Below are positions 32,675 to 33,579 of a DNA stretch of 33,579 bases, one piece after another. Source of the stretch: Bacteroidota bacterium. GTDB lineage: Bacteria > Bacteroidota > Bacteroidia > 2-12-FULL-35-15. The stretch lies in the NCBI GenBank assembly GCA_947447995.1, contig CANFLQ010000018.1, positions 1-33,579 of the forward strand, given 5' to 3'. Every line of letters starts with the position of its first letter. Position 1 is the first letter of the stretch. The notes under the pieces are model-generated. The model ran no database searches. It was given only the letters and a program-made list of their open reading frames with translations, and was not told the origin of the DNA. The position numbers and the translations under genes are program-made.

Positions 32675-33579
32675 ATGAAAAACAAACTACAAGAATTAGA
32701 TAAAAAAATTGCTGAAGCACACTTGGGTGGTGGTGAAAAACGGATTGCTTCGCAACACAAAAAAGGTAAACTTACTGCTAGGGAACGTTTACATTTTTTG
32801 ATGGACGAAGGCAGTTTTGAAGAAATAGGAATGTTTGTAACCCACCGTTCTACCGAATTTGGGTTGGATAGTGAAAAATATTTGGGCGACGGTGTTGTAA
32901 CCGGTTATGGAACCGTGAACGGAAGATTGGTTTATGTATTTTCACAAGATTTCACTGTATTTGGTGGTTCTTTGAGTGAAACACATGCCGAGAAAATTTG
33001 TCGCATAATGGACTTGGCAATGCAAAACGGCGCACCTATTATTGGTTTAAACGATAGCGGTGGAGCCCGTATTCAGGAAGGCGTAGTATCCTTAGGCGGT
33101 TATGCCGATATATTTTACCGTAATACTAGAGCGTCGGGTGTTATTCCTCAATTATCAGCAATTATGGGGCCATGCGCTGGTGGAGCAGTTTATTCGCCTG
33201 CCATTACCGATTTTATAATGATGGTAGAAAACACTTCCTACATGTTTGTTACAGGCCCTAACGTAGTAAAAACAGTAACGCACGAAGAAGTTACGTCAGA
33301 AGAATTGGGCGGTGCGTCTGCACACTCCACAAAATCAGGTGTTACACACTTTTCTTGTGCCAACGAAATTGAATGTATCAACAACATCAAAGCATTGTTG
33401 AGTTATATGCCTCAAAACTGTGAAGATGAAGCTCCATCCGTTGCTTACAATAGTACAGGAAACGAAAAACGCGCAGAATTAACTAACATTATCCCTAAAA
33501 ACCCTAATCAGCCATACGATATACGCGAAGTGATAAATGGCACGCTTGACGCAGATACCTTTTTAGAAGTTCATAAAAA
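32675..33579 (+). CDS. Acyl-CoA carboxylase beta subunit (propionyl-CoA carboxylase / methylmalonyl-CoA decarboxylase type), 3' end outside window
   Basis: This is the carboxyltransferase subunit that moves CO2 between biotin and an acyl-CoA. About 301 residues of an expected 510 or so are present. The start MKNKLQELDKKIAEAHLGGG is followed by KGKLTARERLHFLMDEGSF, GDGVVTGYGTVNGR, the first oxyanion/CoA region GLNDSGGARIQEGV and MGPCAGGAVYSPAITDFI, then TGPNVVKTVTHEEVTSEELGG. These motifs fit propionyl-CoA carboxylase beta or MmdA; the substrate is not settled by the N-terminal half alone. ATG at 32675 follows an A-rich leader. Confidence 0.93.
   Translation, partial: MKNKLQELDKKIAEAHLGGGEKRIASQHKKGKLTARERLHFLMDEGSFEEIGMFVTHRSTEFGLDSEKYLGDGVVTGYGTVNGRLVYVFSQDFTVFGGSLSETHAEKICRIMDLAMQNGAPIIGLNDSGGARIQEGVVSLGGYADIFYRNTRASGVIPQLSAIMGPCAGGAVYSPAITDFIMMVENTSYMFVTGPNVVKTVTHEEVTSEELGGASAHSTKSGVTHFSCANEIECINNIKALLSYMPQNCEDEAPSVAYNSTGNEKRAELTNIIPKNPNQPYDIREVINGTLDADTFLEVHK

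Overview
The window comes from a low-GC member of the Bacteroidota. The evidence is a type IX secretion (T9SS) and gliding gene block, T9SS C-terminal sorting domains, a TonB receptor/DUF4249 pair, start codons without Shine-Dalgarno sequences, and promoters of the TTG-N19/20-TAnnTTTG type. The sequence does not settle the genus. GC content looks like roughly one third, judged by eye.

Layout. (1) Positions 1-8099 hold T9SS genes: porV (its end lies just outside the window) and the sortase porU on the minus strand, and divergently a PorP/SprF-family outer-membrane protein and the lipoprotein gldJ on the plus strand, closed by a hairpin terminator. (2) Positions 8257-10994, minus strand, hold a FucP-like sugar transporter and the Kdo transferase waaA. 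(3) Positions 11293-19812 hold eight co-directional genes for sugar-nucleotide synthesis: wbpE, ugd, a UDP-glucuronate decarboxylase, wbpD, wbpB, wbpA, rfbB and a CpsB/YwqE-type phosphatase. A lipoprotein of unknown function and a perfect hairpin terminator follow. (4) Positions 20829-25512 are housekeeping: a MazG-like pyrophosphohydrolase and rpsF-rpsR-rplI on the minus strand, dnaX and dprA on the plus strand. (5) Positions 25579-28115 hold a small XRE regulator, one intact T9SS cargo protein and a decayed chimeric T9SS cargo gene. (6) Positions 28168-32506, minus strand, hold a DUF4249 lipoprotein, its TonB-dependent receptor, a DUF502 membrane protein and a YjbR/MmcQ protein. An acyl-CoA carboxylase beta subunit on the plus strand runs off the right edge.

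How the genes may work together. In Porphyromonas gingivalis, PorU with PorV removes the sorting domain of T9SS cargo and joins the cargo to A-LPS through a linking sugar made by the Wbp (then Vim) pathway. Here PorU, PorV, Kdo transferase and the four steps WbpA/B/E/D lie within 19 kb, which suggests the same cargo-anchoring chemistry. That link is inference; no Vim homologue or glycosyltransferase other than WaaA is in the window.

Other points of note: an uninterrupted A11 run in dnaX at the end of the gamma-like part, with stops just beyond it in both other frames; families of 7-base tandem repeats in front of several genes and inside waaA; and a pseudogene with a stop at codon 2, a frameshift and a second stop. 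No rRNA, tRNA, CRISPR array or insertion sequence was seen. No gap between genes exceeds 300 bases; the longest is the 298-base waaA/wbpE gap.
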